The translations under genes and the position numbers were made by a program. Shown here one piece after another: positions 26,951 to 36,071 of a DNA stretch of 64,000 bases. Origin of the DNA: CAYSCZ01 sp051155775 (lineage in GTDB: Bacteria; Bacteroidota; Bacteroidia; Cytophagales; Cyclobacteriaceae); assembly GCA_051155775.1 (NCBI GenBank), contig DAXETV010000016.1, positions 62,001 through 126,000 on the forward strand. The letters are read 5' to 3'. Positions within the stretch are counted from its first letter, which is position 1; every line of letters starts with the position of its first letter. The notes below the pieces were generated by a model, which saw only the letters and a list, made by a program, of their open reading frames with translations, ran no database searches and was not told the DNA's origin.

Positions 26951-28480
26951 ATGAGTTTAGAAATTAAAGTGCCATCAGTAGGCGAGTCAATTGCTGAGGT
27001 CACCATTTCACAATGGACTAAAAGCGAGGGTGATTATGTAGAGATGGATGAGATAATCTGCGAATTAGAGTCTGACAAAGCTACCTTCGAATTAAACGCC
27101 GAAGCTTCCGGCACATTACACATTAGAGCGGAAGAAGGGGATACATTGGAAGTAGGGTCCATTATAGCAGAAATAGATACCTCAGCAGCCAAAGCGTCTA
27201 ATGGAAAGCCCAATCAGGCAGAAGAGGAGCCATCATCAACAGGTTCAGCGAAGCCCGGTGAAGTTTTGGAGATGAAAATACCTACGGTTGGTGAATCGAT
27301 AAACGAAGTAGTAATTGCTTCATGGCTAAAACCTGACGGTGGGCAGGTTGAACTTGACGAACCAATCGCCGAGATAGAATCTGATAAGGCAACATTTGAG
27401 CTGACAGCTGAAGCCTCAGGAATATTGAGAATTGAAGCTGAGGAAGGCAGCACCCTGGAAATAGGTGCATTGGTATGCAAAATTGAAGCTACTGAATCAA
27501 CTTCCTCTGACGTAAGCATTGATCCTAAAGCTGAATCACCGGCTGGTAAACCAACTTATGCAACCGCTCACGCATCCCCGGCGGCTGCTAAAATACTTGC
27601 TGAAAAAGGTATAGCTCCCGGTGAAGTCAACGGAACCGGTAGGGATGGCAGAATAACTAAAGAGGATGCATTAAAAGTTGAAAAAAAGGCCCCTAAAGAA
27701 AAACCAAAGACAGCATCACCAGCTACTGCCAGTCAGGCAGAACCTTCCCCGGCCCCATCTTCCCGTCAAGGATCAGAAAATCGTCACCAATCGAAAGAAA
27801 GGGTTTCACAACTTAGAAAAACAGTTGCCAGGCGATTGGTATCGGTTAAAAACGATACCGCAATGCTCACCACTTTCAACGAGGTGGATATGAAGCCGAT
27901 TATGGATCTGAGAAAAAAATATAAGGAGTCTTTCAAAGAAAAGTACGAAGTTGGATTAGGATTTATGTCTTTTTTTGCCAAAGCCTGTTGTATGGCGCTT
28001 GAGGATTGGCCATCGGTTAATGCATATTTTGAGGAGAAGGAGATTATTTATAATCATTACTGCGATATCTCCATTGCTGTTTCATCACCGAGGGGATTGG
28101 TAGTTCCGGTTATCAGAAATGCGGAGAAACTTGGGTTTCATGAAATCGAAAAAGAAGTTGTGAATTTGGCCACAAAGGCAAGGGAGGGTAAGTTAAGCAT
28201 TGAAGAAATGCAGGGAGGCACCTTTACCATAACTAATGGAGGCATCTTTGGATCGATGATGTCTACGCCTATCATAAATTCTCCTCAATCGGCTATTTTG
28301 GGTATGCACAATATCTTACAAAGGCCGGTGGTTGTGGATGGTGAAATTGTGATCAGACCAATGATGTATTTGGCGCTTTCATATGATCATCGAATCATTG
28401 ATGGACGTGAATCGGTCAGCTTTTTGGTTAGAGTAAAAGAATTAATTGAAGATCCCTCCAGATTATTGTTGGGAATTTAG
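26951..28480 (+). CDS. sucB: Dihydrolipoyllysine succinyltransferase (E2) with two lipoyl domains
   Basis: E2 core of the 2-oxoglutarate dehydrogenase complex. It has two lipoyl domains in tandem: residues about 1-77 with Lys43 and about 104-180 with Lys146, both in an ESDKATFEL motif. A linker, the peripheral-subunit-binding domain (206-241, ASPAAAKILAEKGI) and a Pro/Ala/Lys/Gln-rich linker follow. The catalytic acetyltransferase-like domain ends DHRIIDGRESVSFLVRVKEL, with the HxxxDG active site. Most SucB proteins carry one lipoyl domain and are about 400 residues; this one has 509. The second domain could raise lipoyl loading or let the E2 serve another E1. Flanked by sucA and lpd. Confidence 0.95.
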   Translation: MSLEIKVPSVGESIAEVTISQWTKSEGDYVEMDEIICELESDKATFELNAEASGTLHIRAEEGDTLEVGSIIAEIDTSAAKASNGKPNQAEEEPSSTGSAKPGEVLEMKIPTVGESINEVVIASWLKPDGGQVELDEPIAEIESDKATFELTAEASGILRIEAEEGSTLEIGALVCKIEATESTSSDVSIDPKAESPAGKPTYATAHASPAAAKILAEKGIAPGEVNGTGRDGRITKEDALKVEKKAPKEKPKTASPATASQAEPSPAPSSRQGSENRHQSKERVSQLRKTVARRLVSVKNDTAMLTTFNEVDMKPIMDLRKKYKESFKEKYEVGLGFMSFFAKACCMALEDWPSVNAYFEEKEIIYNHYCDISIAVSSPRGLVVPVIRNAEKLGFHEIEKEVVNLATKAREGKLSIEEMQGGTFTITNGGIFGSMMSTPIINSPQSAILGMHNILQRPVVVDGEIVIRPMMYLALSYDHRIIDGRESVSFLVRVKELIEDPSRLLLGI

Positions 28481-28505
28481 TAAGTAACAAAATAATAAAT
28501 AGCTT

Positions 28506-29903
28506 ATGTATGATGTAACCGTAATCGGTTCGGGTCCTGGAGGATATGTAGCAGCGATTAGATGCGCACAGTTGGGCCTTAAAACAGCGATCATAGAAAA
28601 AAACAAAACACTGGGGGGCACATGCCTGAATGTTGGTTGTATACCCTCAAAGGCTATGCTTGATTCATCCGAGCATTTTCATAATGCAAATAAAACATTT
28701 AAACAGCATGGAATAGATCTTAAAGATCTGAAAGTAAACCTGCCACAAATGATCAAACGCAAGCAGGAGGTGGTAGATCAAACGGTGGGGGGCGTAGATT
28801 TTCTCATGAACAAAAATCAAATTGAGGTTATCAAAGGACATGGATCATTTGTTGATAAAAACAAAATCAAGGTTTTAGATGATGAGGAAAAGGAAAAAAT
28901 TATTGAAACCCGGCACACAATCATTGCCACAGGATCAGAACCGGCCAACCTTCCTTTTATTGATCTCGATAGAGAAAGAATCATCACCAGCACCGAATCT
29001 CTTGAATTAAAGGAAGTACCCAAGCATATGATAATTATTGGAGGGGGCGTAATAGGTATGGAAATAGGATCAGTATATGCCAGGTTAGGTTCAGAAATAA
29101 CGGTCATTGAGTTTATGGATGAAATAATTCCATCTATGGATAGAACTATGGGCAAAGAATTGCGAAAATCCCTAAAGAAATTAGGATTTAAATTTTTCCT
29201 GAGCCATAAAGTGACCGAGGTAAAAAGAGAGGGTGATACGATCAATATCAAAGCGGTTAACAAAAAAGAAGAAACCATAGATTTTTCTTCAGATTATTGC
29301 CTGGTAGCGATAGGCAGAAAGCCTTACACTGATTCATTACATTTGGAAAATGTGGGTATTAATAAAGATGATAGGGGCAGAATAGCAGTTAATGACCATT
29401 TTCATACATCCACTGAAGGGATTTATGCGATTGGCGATGTTATTAAGGGAGCTATGCTGGCTCATAAAGCAGAAGAAGAGGGGATTTTTGTGGCGGAGCA
29501 AATCGCCGGAGAAAAACCTCACATAAATCACTTGCTTATCCCCGGCGTTGTTTATACCTGGCCGGAGGTGGCATCTGTAGGTTATACCGAAGATCAGCTT
29601 AAAGAAATGAAGCGGGGATATAAAGCAGGCTCATTTCCTTACAAAGCACTTGGAAGGGCAAGGGCAAGTATGGACATCGAAGGGTTGGTTAAAATTTTAG
29701 CAGATAAAGAAACAGATGAAATCCTGGGAATGCATATCATCGGTGCTCGTGCCGCAGATATGATAGCTGCCGGCGTTACTGCTATGGAGTACAGGGCATC
29801 AGCTGAAGATGTAGCCCGGATGTCACATGCCCACCCAACTTACATGGAGGCAGTTAAAGAAGCTGCCCTGGCAGCCACAGAGAATAGACCTTTGCATATT
29901 TAG
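28506..29903 (+). CDS. lpd: Dihydrolipoyl dehydrogenase (E3)
   Basis: FAD/NAD flavoprotein that reoxidises lipoyl groups. 465 residues. The FAD-binding GSGPGGYVAAIRCAQLG is at the N-terminus, the redox disulfide is C40-C45 (GGTCLNVGCIPSK), the NAD Rossmann motif is GGGVIGMEIGSVYARLG, and the second FAD motif is TSTEGIYAIGDVIKGAMLAHKA. The C-terminal dimer interface SHAHPTYMEAVKEAA holds the catalytic His and Glu. It is last in the sucA-sucB-lpd operon and may also serve the E1 at 19660. Its stop codon overlaps the stop of the convergent sensor gene by four bases. Confidence 0.97.
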   Translation: MYDVTVIGSGPGGYVAAIRCAQLGLKTAIIEKNKTLGGTCLNVGCIPSKAMLDSSEHFHNANKTFKQHGIDLKDLKVNLPQMIKRKQEVVDQTVGGVDFLMNKNQIEVIKGHGSFVDKNKIKVLDDEEKEKIIETRHTIIATGSEPANLPFIDLDRERIITSTESLELKEVPKHMIIIGGGVIGMEIGSVYARLGSEITVIEFMDEIIPSMDRTMGKELRKSLKKLGFKFFLSHKVTEVKREGDTINIKAVNKKEETIDFSSDYCLVAIGRKPYTDSLHLENVGINKDDRGRIAVNDHFHTSTEGIYAIGDVIKGAMLAHKAEEEGIFVAEQIAGEKPHINHLLIPGVVYTWPEVASVGYTEDQLKEMKRGYKAGSFPYKALGRARASMDIEGLVKILADKETDEILGMHIIGARAADMIAAGVTAMEYRASAEDVARMSHAHPTYMEAVKEAALAATENRPLHI

Positions 29904-32884
29904 AACTTGCTGATGTAATCTGAAGGCCTGGTGCCAAATCTTTGTTGGAATTGACGACTGAAGTATGATGGACTGTCGTAGCCGACCATAGAGGCAACCT
30001 CAGATACTTTATTTATTTTCTTTGTTCTTAGGTATTCCATGGCTTTGTTCAGCTTCACTTCCTTGATTAGATTCGCTGGGGTTAATCCTGTAAGTGAGCC
30101 TAACTTTCTGTAAAGTTGCCGCTCACTCATTGCAACATGGTCTGCTAAAGCGCTTACCGAAATATTGAAATCTCCGATCTTGTTTTCTACGTAAATTTTT
30201 AATTTATTCAGAAATTCTTCCCCCGGATCTTCAGATACTTCTGGTACGTAGGCGGTGAATTCCTTGCGCTTTCTGTTAATGAAATTTTGGATGAGATTAA
30301 AAGCCCTTACCTTAAGCTCACTTTCGCTGAACGGTTTGTAGATGTAATCATCAATACCCAGCCTAAGTAAATTTAACTTCTCCTGTTCCTCTGTTTTGGC
30401 TGATAGTACAATGAGGGGTATAGTGCTGATTTTATCATTCGATTTCACCATCTCTATGAATTGACCACCGTCCATTTCGGGCATCATCAGATCTGTAATG
30501 ACAAGGTCTACTTTTTGGTCTTTTAATATACCTAAAGCTACTTTTCCATTTTCTGCATTGGTAATTTCAAAATTTTCTGATAAGACACTCCCAATATAAT
30601 CCCGCATAAGATCATGGTCTTCAACGATAAGTGCAGTTGGCCGCTCTTTGCCTGCCAGGTTATTAAACTTAAGTTCAAAACTTTCTTCTTCGCTTTTAAT
30701 ATCTACTGATGTTATTTCTTCAGCTTCTTTAATCTCAACAATTGGGAAACTCAGTTTAAATGTTGTCCCAACACCTAAAGTACTTTCCACGCTAATGGCT
30801 CCTCCATGGAGTTCGGTTAATTCCCTGGATAAGGATAAGCCTATTCCTGTTCCCTGGTCTTTGTGGTATTGATTATGTGATGCTTGGTAGAACCGGTCGA
30901 AAACATAAGGAAGATCCTCCTCGGAAATTCCAGTGCCATTGTCAGTAATTTCTATTAGAAAATCCTTTCTGTTTTCACTTAGTTTACCGCTCACGTTGAT
31001 TTCACCATTCTCTTCGGTGAATTTTATAGCATTGAAAACCAGATTGTTGATAATCTTTTCAAACCTTGGCGTGTCTATTGAAACTATAGCTTTGTCGGCA
31101 TCCTCTAAAAACTCAAACTTAAGCTTAATACTTTTCGATTGAGTTAATGATTCAAAAGAACTTAGCAATCTGTCGAGAAGTGGTAAGATATGTAAGTTTT
31201 CCATAGCTAAGCTAATTTTATCAGATTCAAGCTTAGATAAATCCAATAATTCATCAATAAGTTTAAAGAGTTTATTTGCGTTATCATCGACAATTGCTAA
31301 TTTTTTATAAGTTTCATTTTTAATAACGTTTTTTTGCAATTGCTTGGTCAGTCCAAGGATTAGTGTTAACGGAGTCTTAAACTCATGAGAGATACTGGTG
31401 AAGAATTTCGATTTCATCTTGTTTAGGCTTTCTAGTTCATTTGCCTGGGTTGCTATTTTGACATTTTGAGCCTTTAATTGTTTATTGGAATCATGTTTTA
31501 TTTTAAAGGCATATCCGGTGAGCAGGACAATGATCATTAGCAGTCCGGAGGTTAACATTGCTATATTTCTGAATGATTTTTCTTGTTGGATGCTTGCTTC
31601 CAAAGCAATTTTTTCTTTCTCAGCTTGAATCCGCGCTAAAGCACTTTCTTTTTCAAACTCATACTGTGCTTCCATTAAAGTAAGATTCTTAATGTTTTCT
31701 TCATTTATTAGTGAATCACTGGTCATCTGGAATATTTCATGATAGGAGAGTGCCTTTTGGTAACTGGATTGCCGCTTATAGATTTTATAAAGCGCCAAAG
31801 CTGCCTCGCTCAGTTCACTTTTTAGACCAACAGACTTAGCGTCCAGAAATGCTTTTGAATAATATATCATGGCTTGATCGCCTTCATCGAGTTTCATCAT
31901 TACAGAGCCTAAACCCAGGCTCGCCTTAACCATAACTTGCCTATCGGAGCAGGCATCAGCTGTCTGCAATGCTGCGTTTAAAAATTCCTCAGATTTGATA
32001 AGTTCATTTAATTCCAATGTTGTTATACCCAGGGCCCAATACACACGGGCTATTTCACATTTTGCCCCTACTGCACCATAGATTTTAAGTGCATTATTAA
32101 GATAATATAAAGCAGAGTCATAAGCACTTAATGACAAATAAACCTCCCCGATATTACCGTTTAATTTTGCTTCATTTATTGGCCTATTCTGAGGCTTTTC
32201 CATCGCTAGGGCTTTCTTATAATTGTGCAGTGCCTTTTCATAATTTTTTTGCTGTTGATATATTACTCCAATATTATTGAGAAGGCTGACGATACCGATT
32301 AGGTTATTTACTTCCTCGTATATTTGGAGTGATTCCTGAAAAGATTGTAGCGCTTTTACATCCTCACCTTTTTCCTGGTATATTAATCCAATGTTGCTTA
32401 TCACCCCCGCTCTGGCAACCGAATTGTCAAGCAGTGTATGTGTTTTGGCAGCTTTTTGGAAGTGCGTTAATGCTGAATCATATAAGCCCCTATTTTGAAA
32501 TATAATACCCACGATGTTCTCCATGCTGGCTAGGTTGGTTTTATAATCAATGTCCCTGGATATTTGAATTGCGGATATGGCTAAATCTTTCGCTTTCTCG
32601 TTATCACCAGAAATAATGTTCCCAATACTGATTACTCTGAAAGCATCGGCCTGGCCTTTTTTGTAATTCAAATCTTCAGCTATTCTCAAGGCTTCCTGAC
32701 CATAGCTAATCGTTTTGGCAGGATCTACCGTTCTGTATTCAAAAGCTAGTTTATTTAAGGATTGAACTTTCGAAGTATCGTTTTTTAAAGAACCGATTCT
32801 GTTTTGTAGGCTATCAATCATGGCGTTTTGACCATTTAGCACACAAAAGGCTAGCATGAATATGATGGTGGTAATGCTCCTCAT
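29900..32884 (-). CDS. TPR-histidine kinase-receiver-AraC hybrid regulator
   Basis: A 994-residue single-chain signalling protein. A signal peptide precedes seven or so periplasmic TPR repeats (to about residue 400), a coiled coil and one membrane helix (about 440-465, AMLTSGLLMIIVLLTGYAF). HisKA has its phospho-histidine in FTSISHEFKTPLTLIL. The HATPase has N, G1 and G2 boxes (NNLVFNAIKFTEENG, DNGTGISEEDLPYVF, GTGIGLSLSREL). The receiver has its aspartate in LVITDLMMPEMDGGQF and lysine in YIYKPF. The C-terminal AraC HTH ends YFSRQFQQRFGTRPSDYISKF. The input here is TPR rather than the two-component-regulator propeller of polysaccharide HTCS proteins. Divergent from carB; signal and targets unknown. 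Confidence 0.93.
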   Translation of the reverse strand: MRSITTIIFMLAFCVLNGQNAMIDSLQNRIGSLKNDTSKVQSLNKLAFEYRTVDPAKTISYGQEALRIAEDLNYKKGQADAFRVISIGNIISGDNEKAKDLAISAIQISRDIDYKTNLASMENIVGIIFQNRGLYDSALTHFQKAAKTHTLLDNSVARAGVISNIGLIYQEKGEDVKALQSFQESLQIYEEVNNLIGIVSLLNNIGVIYQQQKNYEKALHNYKKALAMEKPQNRPINEAKLNGNIGEVYLSLSAYDSALYYLNNALKIYGAVGAKCEIARVYWALGITTLELNELIKSEEFLNAALQTADACSDRQVMVKASLGLGSVMMKLDEGDQAMIYYSKAFLDAKSVGLKSELSEAALALYKIYKRQSSYQKALSYHEIFQMTSDSLINEENIKNLTLMEAQYEFEKESALARIQAEKEKIALEASIQQEKSFRNIAMLTSGLLMIIVLLTGYAFKIKHDSNKQLKAQNVKIATQANELESLNKMKSKFFTSISHEFKTPLTLILGLTKQLQKNVIKNETYKKLAIVDDNANKLFKLIDELLDLSKLESDKISLAMENLHILPLLDRLLSSFESLTQSKSIKLKFEFLEDADKAIVSIDTPRFEKIINNLVFNAIKFTEENGEINVSGKLSENRKDFLIEITDNGTGISEEDLPYVFDRFYQASHNQYHKDQGTGIGLSLSRELTELHGGAISVESTLGVGTTFKLSFPIVEIKEAEEITSVDIKSEEESFELKFNNLAGKERPTALIVEDHDLMRDYIGSVLSENFEITNAENGKVALGILKDQKVDLVITDLMMPEMDGGQFIEMVKSNDKISTIPLIVLSAKTEEQEKLNLLRLGIDDYIYKPFSESELKVRAFNLIQNFINRKRKEFTAYVPEVSEDPGEEFLNKLKIYVENKIGDFNISVSALADHVAMSERQLYRKLGSLTGLTPANLIKEVKLNKAMEYLRTKKINKVSEVASMVGYDSPSYFSRQFQQRFGTRPSDYISKF

Positions 32885-32994
32885 ATCTTGTATTTAATAA
32901 TTAAATGTAATCCCTAATGGTAATGCCTTACAATTTAATCTAAGTAATAAAATGGATATCATCTTAAAGGTTTTAGAATATAACTATTTCATAA

Positions 32995-33002
32995 TAGTTT
33001 TG
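32995..33002 (+). promoter_or_regulatory. Candidate -7 element upstream of carB (TAGTTTTG)
   Basis: TAGTTTTG fits TAnnTTTG and lies 34 bases before the carB ATG at 33037. The region at -33 is TTTTAG rather than a clean TTG, so support is modest. Confidence 0.3.
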
Positions 33003-33036
33003 CTTTGTTCGATTTGCCCCTCTTAAAAGAATTTAT

Positions 33037-35850
33037 ATGCCCAGAGATCATTCAATAAAATCAGTTCTTATTATCGGTAGCGGACCAATTATTATTGGCC
33101 AGGCCTGCGAGTTTGATTATTCCGGTTCCCAGGCAGCACGGTCATTAAGGGAGGAAGGGATTGAGGTTACCCTAATAAATTCCAATCCAGCTACGATAAT
33201 GACCGATCCGGTCACAGCAGATAATATTTACTTAAAACCGCTCACAAAAAAATCTATTCGGGAAATATTAGAAAAGCATGATATAGATGCTGTCTTGCCG
33301 ACTATGGGTGGCCAAACAGCCTTAAACCTTGCCATAGAATGCAACAAGGCCGGGATATGGGAAAAATATAATGTAAAAATGATCGGTGTCAACATTGATG
33401 CCATAGAGACAACCGAAGACCGAGAGAAGTTCCGGTTAAAGATGATCGAACTTGGGGTAAATGTCAGCGAGGGAAGGACTGCAACAAGTTTCCTTCAAGG
33501 GAAAGAAATTGCCCAGGAGATCGGGTTCCCGTTGGTGATCAGGCCATCATACACACTTGGTGGCACAGGAGGGGGGTTTGTGCATAGTCATGCGCAGTTT
33601 GAGAAAGCCCTGAATAGAGGACTGCATATGTCTCCGGTACATGAGGTATTGATTGAGCAGTCCATTTTAGGTTGGAAAGAATTTGAATTGGAGCTTATCA
33701 GGGATAATCTGAATAATATAGTAATCATATGCTCCATAGAGAATTTTGACCCCATGGGTATTCATACCGGTGATTCAATAACTGTTGCGCCTGCCATGAC
33801 TTTACCCGACACTGTTTACCAGGAAATGAGGGACCTTGCAAAGAAGATGATGAATGGTATCGGTCATTTTGCAGGAGGATGTAATGTGCAGTTTGCTGTG
33901 AATCCGGAAGATGACAGTATTATCGGCATCGAAATTAATCCCAGAGTTTCACGTTCTTCAGCCTTAGCTTCAAAAGCCACCGGTTACCCCATCGCAAAAG
34001 TAGCTGCAAAATTAGCCATTGGATATAACTTAGATGAGCTGGGAAATGCCATCACCGGAGATACTTCAGCTTGTTTTGAGCCAGCCCTTGATTATGTGAT
34101 CGTAAAAGTGCCCCGTTGGAATTTTAGTAAATTTAAAGGGGTTGATAAAGATCTAGGCTTGCAGATGAAGTCAGTGGGAGAAGCAATGGGAATAGGTAGA
34201 AATTTCCAGGAAGCGCTTCAAAAAACCTGTCAATCTTTAGAGATCAACAGAAACGGGTTAGGTGCCGACGGAAGGGAGTTAACCGATAGGGAGGCCATAA
34301 TCAAAAGTCTGGAATGGCCCAGCTGGAACAGGCTATTTCACATTTATGATGCGTTTAAATTAGGGATACCCTTTAAGACCATTCACAAGTTAACCAAAAT
34401 TGATCCCTGGTTCCTTTATCAGATTGAAGAGTTAATAGCCCTGGAAAATGAATTGGAGGGATATAATATCGATACTATTCCCAGGCATATGATGCTTGAA
34501 GCGAAAGAAAAAGGTTATGCAGACAGGCAAATAGCCCATCTGTTAAAGTGTTGGGAAAGTGAGGTTTATAATAAGAGAAATGAAATGGGCATTAAAAGGG
34601 TTTATAAGCTTGTGGACACATGCGCTGCTGAATTTGAAGCTAAAACTCCCTATTATTTTTCAACCATAGAGGAAGAGTCAGAGTCTGTGGCTTCTGACAG
34701 GAAAAAAATAATCGTTTTAGGTTCGGGGCCCAATAGAATAGGTCAGGGTATTGAATTTGACTATTCCTGCGTGCATGGTGTTCTTGCTGCCAAGGAATGT
34801 GGATATGAGACAATTATGATTAATTGTAACCCGGAAACCGTCTCCACCGATTTTGATGTGGCGGATAAACTTTATTTTGAACCTGTTTTCTGGGAATATA
34901 TTTACGATATTATTCTTCATGAAAAGCCGGAAGGTGTTATCGTTCAATTAGGAGGGCAAACGGCACTTAAGCTTTCAGAAAAGCTCGATAGATATGGCAT
35001 TCCTATCATTGGCACGCCTTATAAATCACTTGATCTTGCCGAAGATCGTGGCCGATTCTCAACTTTACTTAGAGAGCAGAATATCCCTTATCCGGAGTTC
35101 GGGACAGCAGAAAATGCTGACGAAGCATTGGAGCTAAGCAAAGAGATTGGTTTTCCATTATTGGTAAGACCATCTTATGTGCTGGGCGGTCAAAGTATGA
35201 AAATTGTGATCAATGAGCAGGAACTGGAGGAGCATGTGATTGATGTATTGCAGGAAATACCCGGAAACCGTCTTTTACTTGATCATTTTCTGGAGGGAGC
35301 CATTGAAGCTGAAGCTGATGCCATATGTGACGGTGAGGAAGTTTACATCATAGGGGTTATGCAGCATATCGAACCTGCTGGTATTCACTCAGGCGATTCA
35401 TATGCAGTATTGCCACCTTTCAATATCGGAGATTTTGTATTAAGACAAATTGAGGAATATACCAAAAGGATAGCTTTAGCCTTAAGCACTAAAGGTTTAA
35501 TTAATATTCAATTTGCCATAAAAGACGATAAAGTGTATATCATTGAAGCAAATCCAAGGGCTTCCAGAACGGTGCCTTTTATTTGCAAAGCCTACCGGGA
35601 ACCTTATGTGAATTACGCTACTAAAATCATGCTCGGAGAGAAAAAAATAAAAGACTTCGAGTTCAATCCATACAAGCATGGATATGCCATCAAAGAACCA
35701 ATATTTTCTTTTGAAAAGCTCCCCGGCGTCAACAAAGAACTCGGGCCGGAAATGAAGTCAACGGGAGAAGCCATCTATTTTATTGATGATTTAATGGATG
35801 ATTATTTCTTAGATATTTATTCAGAACGTAACTTCTACCTAAGTAGATAG
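33037..35850 (+). CDS. carB: Carbamoyl-phosphate synthase large subunit lacking the C-terminal regulatory domain
   Basis: Makes carbamoyl phosphate for arginine and pyrimidines. Two ATP-grasp halves are present: the first from SVLIIGSGPIIIGQACEFDYSG with GGTGGG near residue 175, the second from KIIVLGSGPNRIGQGIEFDYSC. The oligomerisation region lies between them. The product is 937 residues, whereas E. coli CarB has 1073. It ends soon after GPEMKSTGEAI, exactly where the MGS-like allosteric domain (UMP, IMP and ornithine binding) would begin. The frame is closed by a proper stop and followed at once by the next gene, so this is a real short form rather than a frameshift. carA is not in the window. 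Confidence 0.96.
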   Translation: MPRDHSIKSVLIIGSGPIIIGQACEFDYSGSQAARSLREEGIEVTLINSNPATIMTDPVTADNIYLKPLTKKSIREILEKHDIDAVLPTMGGQTALNLAIECNKAGIWEKYNVKMIGVNIDAIETTEDREKFRLKMIELGVNVSEGRTATSFLQGKEIAQEIGFPLVIRPSYTLGGTGGGFVHSHAQFEKALNRGLHMSPVHEVLIEQSILGWKEFELELIRDNLNNIVIICSIENFDPMGIHTGDSITVAPAMTLPDTVYQEMRDLAKKMMNGIGHFAGGCNVQFAVNPEDDSIIGIEINPRVSRSSALASKATGYPIAKVAAKLAIGYNLDELGNAITGDTSACFEPALDYVIVKVPRWNFSKFKGVDKDLGLQMKSVGEAMGIGRNFQEALQKTCQSLEINRNGLGADGRELTDREAIIKSLEWPSWNRLFHIYDAFKLGIPFKTIHKLTKIDPWFLYQIEELIALENELEGYNIDTIPRHMMLEAKEKGYADRQIAHLLKCWESEVYNKRNEMGIKRVYKLVDTCAAEFEAKTPYYFSTIEEESESVASDRKKIIVLGSGPNRIGQGIEFDYSCVHGVLAAKECGYETIMINCNPETVSTDFDVADKLYFEPVFWEYIYDIILHEKPEGVIVQLGGQTALKLSEKLDRYGIPIIGTPYKSLDLAEDRGRFSTLLREQNIPYPEFGTAENADEALELSKEIGFPLLVRPSYVLGGQSMKIVINEQELEEHVIDVLQEIPGNRLLLDHFLEGAIEAEADAICDGEEVYIIGVMQHIEPAGIHSGDSYAVLPPFNIGDFVLRQIEEYTKRIALALSTKGLINIQFAIKDDKVYIIEANPRASRTVPFICKAYREPYVNYATKIMLGEKKIKDFEFNPYKHGYAIKEPIFSFEKLPGVNKELGPEMKSTGEAIYFIDDLMDDYFLDIYSERNFYLSR

Positions 35851-35864
35851 TAAAAATCATTACT

Positions 35865-36071
35865 ATGCTAAAATTTATTTTAATTTCTATCATCATATTC
35901 TATCTCGTTATCAAGGGCATTAACCTGGTAACCAAATATCTATTTCTCGGGGGTCATAACAACAACCGAAAACCCAGGGGAGGGAATGTAAATGTTGATT
36001 TTAATCCAAAGCAGAATCATAATTATCAAGGGGGCGAGTACGTTGATTACGAAGAGGTAAATGATAAATAG
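35865..36071 (+). CDS. DUF4834-type small membrane protein
   Basis: 68 residues: one membrane helix at the N-terminus (MLKFILISIIIFYLVIKGIN), then a short basic, Asn/Gly-rich segment and the tail GGEYVDYEEVNDK. The layout and the acidic GxYVDYEEV ending match the DUF4834 family of Bacteroidota. Function unknown. It lies 14 bases after carB and directly abuts the oxidoreductase gene (stop followed immediately by ATG), so the three are probably one transcript. Confidence 0.8.
   Translation: MLKFILISIIIFYLVIKGINLVTKYLFLGGHNNNRKPRGGNVNVDFNPKQNHNYQGGEYVDYEEVNDK

Noticed and set aside
28817..29278. A 153-residue leftward open frame
   Set aside because: Lies antisense within lpd, which is complete and well conserved.
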